A stretch of 64,000 nucleotides of DNA, from assembly GCA_002398365.1 (NCBI GenBank), contig DGYK01000063.1, forward strand, positions 464,482 to 528,481, given 5' to 3'. Both the position numbers and the translations under genes were made by a program. Shown in pieces: positions 61,988-64,000 of the stretch. Position 1 is the first letter of the stretch; each line of letters opens with the position of its first letter. The notes beneath the pieces were generated by a model. It was given only the letters and a program-made list of their open reading frames with translations, ran no database searches and was not told where the DNA came from. The stretch is from Flammeovirgaceae bacterium UBA5008. Lineage in GTDB: Bacteria > Bacteroidota > Bacteroidia > Cytophagales > Cyclobacteriaceae.

Positions 61988-64000
61988 ATGATAAACGTGC
62001 GATCTCATACACCACCCAAGTTAGCAACCCGTCTGCTTTTGCGCTTTTTACAAAAAGAGTTAGTGGAAGAAGTGCAAGGGGACCTAGAAGAGAAGTTTTA
62101 TGAGAACGTAAAAACAAAAACAGCATTCAAAGCTAAACTGAACTACTATTGGCAAGTTCTAAACTATCTACGGCCTTTTGCTATTCGCAAATCAAAATCA
62201 TCCCACTTAAATCAGTTCGATATGTTTCAAAGCTATTTTAAAATTGGTTGGAGAAATCTATTACATCATAAAGGATATTCATTCATTAATATATCCGGTT
62301 TGGCCGTGGGCATGACGGCTTGTGTATTGATTATGCTCTATGTAATGGATGAGATGAGTTACGATACACATCACGTAGATGGCGATCGTGTTTATCGCAT
62401 TTCTTCACAAATTAAAGATCTTAAATATGTAGCTGCTGCAGCACCTATTGCTGATGGTTTGAAGCGCGACTTTGCGGAAGTGGAGCAATCGACCCGTGTG
62501 CTTCGCTTTCCGGGTGCCGATCAAATGCTGTTGAAAGAAGAAAAAAGTAACAAACAGTTTTTTGAAATTAATGGCTACTATGTTGACTCTACTTTTTTTC
62601 AGCTATTTACCTATCACTTTAAATATGGAGATATTCGTACTGCATTAGATCAGCCTAATTCGATCATCTTATCCGAATCACTGGCCAATAAGTTTTTTGG
62701 AAGTGAAGACCCGATTGATAAAACCATACGGGTTACACTTTCTTTCGGTGATTTTAATTACAACGTGAAAGGAGTTTTTACGGAGGAAAACAAATCACAC
62801 ATTCCGGCTAATTTTTTACTCACCATGAACAACAGCGACATTGGTGGTTGGGTAAAAAATCAAACCAACTGGGCTACAAACAATATTTTCTACACGTATG
62901 TGAAATTGAAACCGGGAACAAGCGCAACTGATTTTGAGAGCAAGCTCCCTGCCTTCTTAGATCGTAACGGTGGCAATGACATGAAGGCAGCAGGGTTTAT
63001 CAAAAGTTTATTCATTCAATCTATGCCATCGATCTACTTGCATTCGCACTATGATTATGAAGTGGCAGCCAATGGCGATGTAAAATATCTCTACATATTT
63101 ACTTCTATTGCCGGATTTTTATTGCTGATTGCCTGCATCAACTTCATGAATTTAAGTACGGCCAAGAGTGAGCGCAGAGCCAAAGAAGTGGGTATGCGGA
63201 AAGTGGTAGGTGCTATGAAGCAAGCATTGGTCAGTCAGTTTTTGATGGAGTCGTTATTAACATGTGCCATCGCGTTTTTCTTTTCGCTGTTGCTCATTCA
63301 ATTGCTCATTCCACTATTCAATCAATTGGTCAACAAGCAGCTTTATCTTGGGCAGTTGCCGTATGTGTATTTCTGGCTGGGGCTTCTTACCATCGTTACC
63401 GGATTAGTAGCTGGTATTTATCCTGCATTTTATCTTTCTTCCTTCAAGCCCGTTACGGTTTTAAAAGGAAAATTGATCAATACCTTTTCGGCAGCGGCTA
63501 TTCGCAAGGGGCTGGTTGTTTTCCAATTTACGATTTCGATCGTGCTGATTCTTGGTGCGTTAGTGATCAGCGATCAGATGGATTTTCTAAAAACAAAAGA
63601 TTTGGGATTCAATAAAAGTCAAAAGATTGTATTGCCACTGCAAACAAACGAATCTATTAGAAATGCAGAAATAGTAAAGAATGAGCTTCTCATGCAGAAC
63701 CAGTTTGTTTCGGCTACACAAGCTACCGCCTATCCGGGAATTGAAAATATCAGTGACATGCTATTTTATGCAGAAGGCAAGTCTGTAAATGAATCGGTGG
63801 ATGTGATGCTTACCCACACGGGTGGCGATTATTTGCAAACGCTGGGCATTGAATTGATCAGCGGGCGCGATTTTCTGAAACCAACTCGAAATGATTCGCT
63901 CTCTATGATTCTAAATGAGTCAGCTATTAAAAAATTAGGCTATACAAATGAGACAGCCGTAGGTAAAAACATTTATTATGATTGGATGGAGAAAAAGTAC
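61988..64000 (+). CDS. FtsX/MacB-type permease with prefix domain (cut by window end)
   Basis: The frame starts at ATG 61988, four bases after the previous stop, and stays open to the window end: 671 codons with no stop. Its N-terminus (TPPKLATRLLLRFLQKELV, then EEVQGDLEEKF) matches the prefix of the preceding permease closely, showing a tandem duplication. It then has the same order: prefix, helix (SFINISGLAVGMTACVLI), periplasmic domain, three helices (about 368-490) and the start of the second periplasmic domain. The C-terminal helices lie beyond the window. Confidence 0.88.
   Translation, partial: MINVRSHTPPKLATRLLLRFLQKELVEEVQGDLEEKFYENVKTKTAFKAKLNYYWQVLNYLRPFAIRKSKSSHLNQFDMFQSYFKIGWRNLLHHKGYSFINISGLAVGMTACVLIMLYVMDEMSYDTHHVDGDRVYRISSQIKDLKYVAAAAPIADGLKRDFAEVEQSTRVLRFPGADQMLLKEEKSNKQFFEINGYYVDSTFFQLFTYHFKYGDIRTALDQPNSIILSESLANKFFGSEDPIDKTIRVTLSFGDFNYNVKGVFTEENKSHIPANFLLTMNNSDIGGWVKNQTNWATNNIFYTYVKLKPGTSATDFESKLPAFLDRNGGNDMKAAGFIKSLFIQSMPSIYLHSHYDYEVAANGDVKYLYIFTSIAGFLLLIACINFMNLSTAKSERRAKEVGMRKVVGAMKQALVSQFLMESLLTCAIAFFFSLLLIQLLIPLFNQLVNKQLYLGQLPYVYFWLGLLTIVTGLVAGIYPAFYLSSFKPVTVLKGKLINTFSAAAIRKGLVVFQFTISIVLILGALVISDQMDFLKTKDLGFNKSQKIVLPLQTNESIRNAEIVKNELLMQNQFVSATQATAYPGIENISDMLFYAEGKSVNESVDVMLTHTGGDYLQTLGIELISGRDFLKPTRNDSLSMILNESAIKKLGYTNETAVGKNIYYDWMEKKY

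Noticed and set aside
61988..64000. Apparent lack of a gene after 61983
   Set aside because: The frame from 61988 is open to the window edge and clearly encodes a second permease; it only lacks a stop inside the window.

Overview
The window looks like an ordinary chromosomal stretch of a Bacteroidota bacterium, most likely a Cytophagales-type lineage. The evidence is a GldJ-like gliding/type IX secretion lipoprotein, several DUF3857 transglutaminase-like exported proteins, a DUF2911 protein, a bacterial GH3 protein, an rbfA plus LolC-like permease pair, CusA/B/C-type efflux genes without a sensor kinase, and -7 promoter boxes of the Bacteroidota type (TAnnTTTG). I see no rRNA, tRNA, CRISPR array, prophage or insertion sequence. 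The genome context is gene-dense, with mostly short intergenic gaps; no gene-free gap exceeds 300 bases.

Layout. 1-11 kb: a truncated YCII-domain exported protein, an EamA transporter, a large SNF2 helicase, rbfA with a LolC/E-type permease, a multi-spanning membrane protein, rpiB, tatC, glyA and an LpxL-like acyltransferase. 11-20 kb: an SDR oxidoreductase and a cluster of four DUF3857/transglutaminase-like exported proteins (three on the minus strand, one divergent). One keeps the Cys-His core; the other three have lost it in the same way. 20-29 kb: radA, a THUMP-like methyltransferase, a small membrane protein, mfd, a short unknown protein, gldJ and comF. 29-36 kb: an unknown anchored protein, an S9 peptidase and an M20 hydrolase (both exported), a small lipoprotein, GH3 and a duplicated lipid A N-terminal-domain (LAB_N) membrane protein.

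36-42 kb is a heavy-metal RND efflux operon, read on the minus strand: a His-rich small exported protein, CusA-like pump, a four-helix-bundle protein, TolC-like channel and CusB-like adaptor. 42-50 kb holds an FtsX/MacB-type permease, a PA0069-type radical SAM protein, a PLP-dependent ACC-deaminase/D-cysteine desulfhydrase-like enzyme, a PagL-like lipid A deacylase, and recJ followed by lptB. 50-57 kb: a glycine-rich collagen-like exported protein, a coiled-coil/SPOR-like protein, and a probable catabolic operon (NupG-like MFS permease, Gfo/Idh/MocA oxidoreductase, amidohydrolase, DUF2911). Next come a VOC protein and a small type II toxin-antitoxin pair. 57.5-64 kb: fumC, then divergently a PadR regulator translationally coupled to two large FtsX-type permeases carrying an N-terminal prefix domain; the last one runs off the window.

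The points most worth a second look are the DUF3857 cluster with three parallel losses of the catalytic residues, the toxin-antitoxin pair whose ParE/RelE-like toxin has no standard start codon, the His-rich protein and the four-helix-bundle gene inside the metal-efflux operon, a REP-like hairpin upstream of mfd, and perfect palindromes placed where operators would be. All calls are from reading the sequence; no database search was possible.
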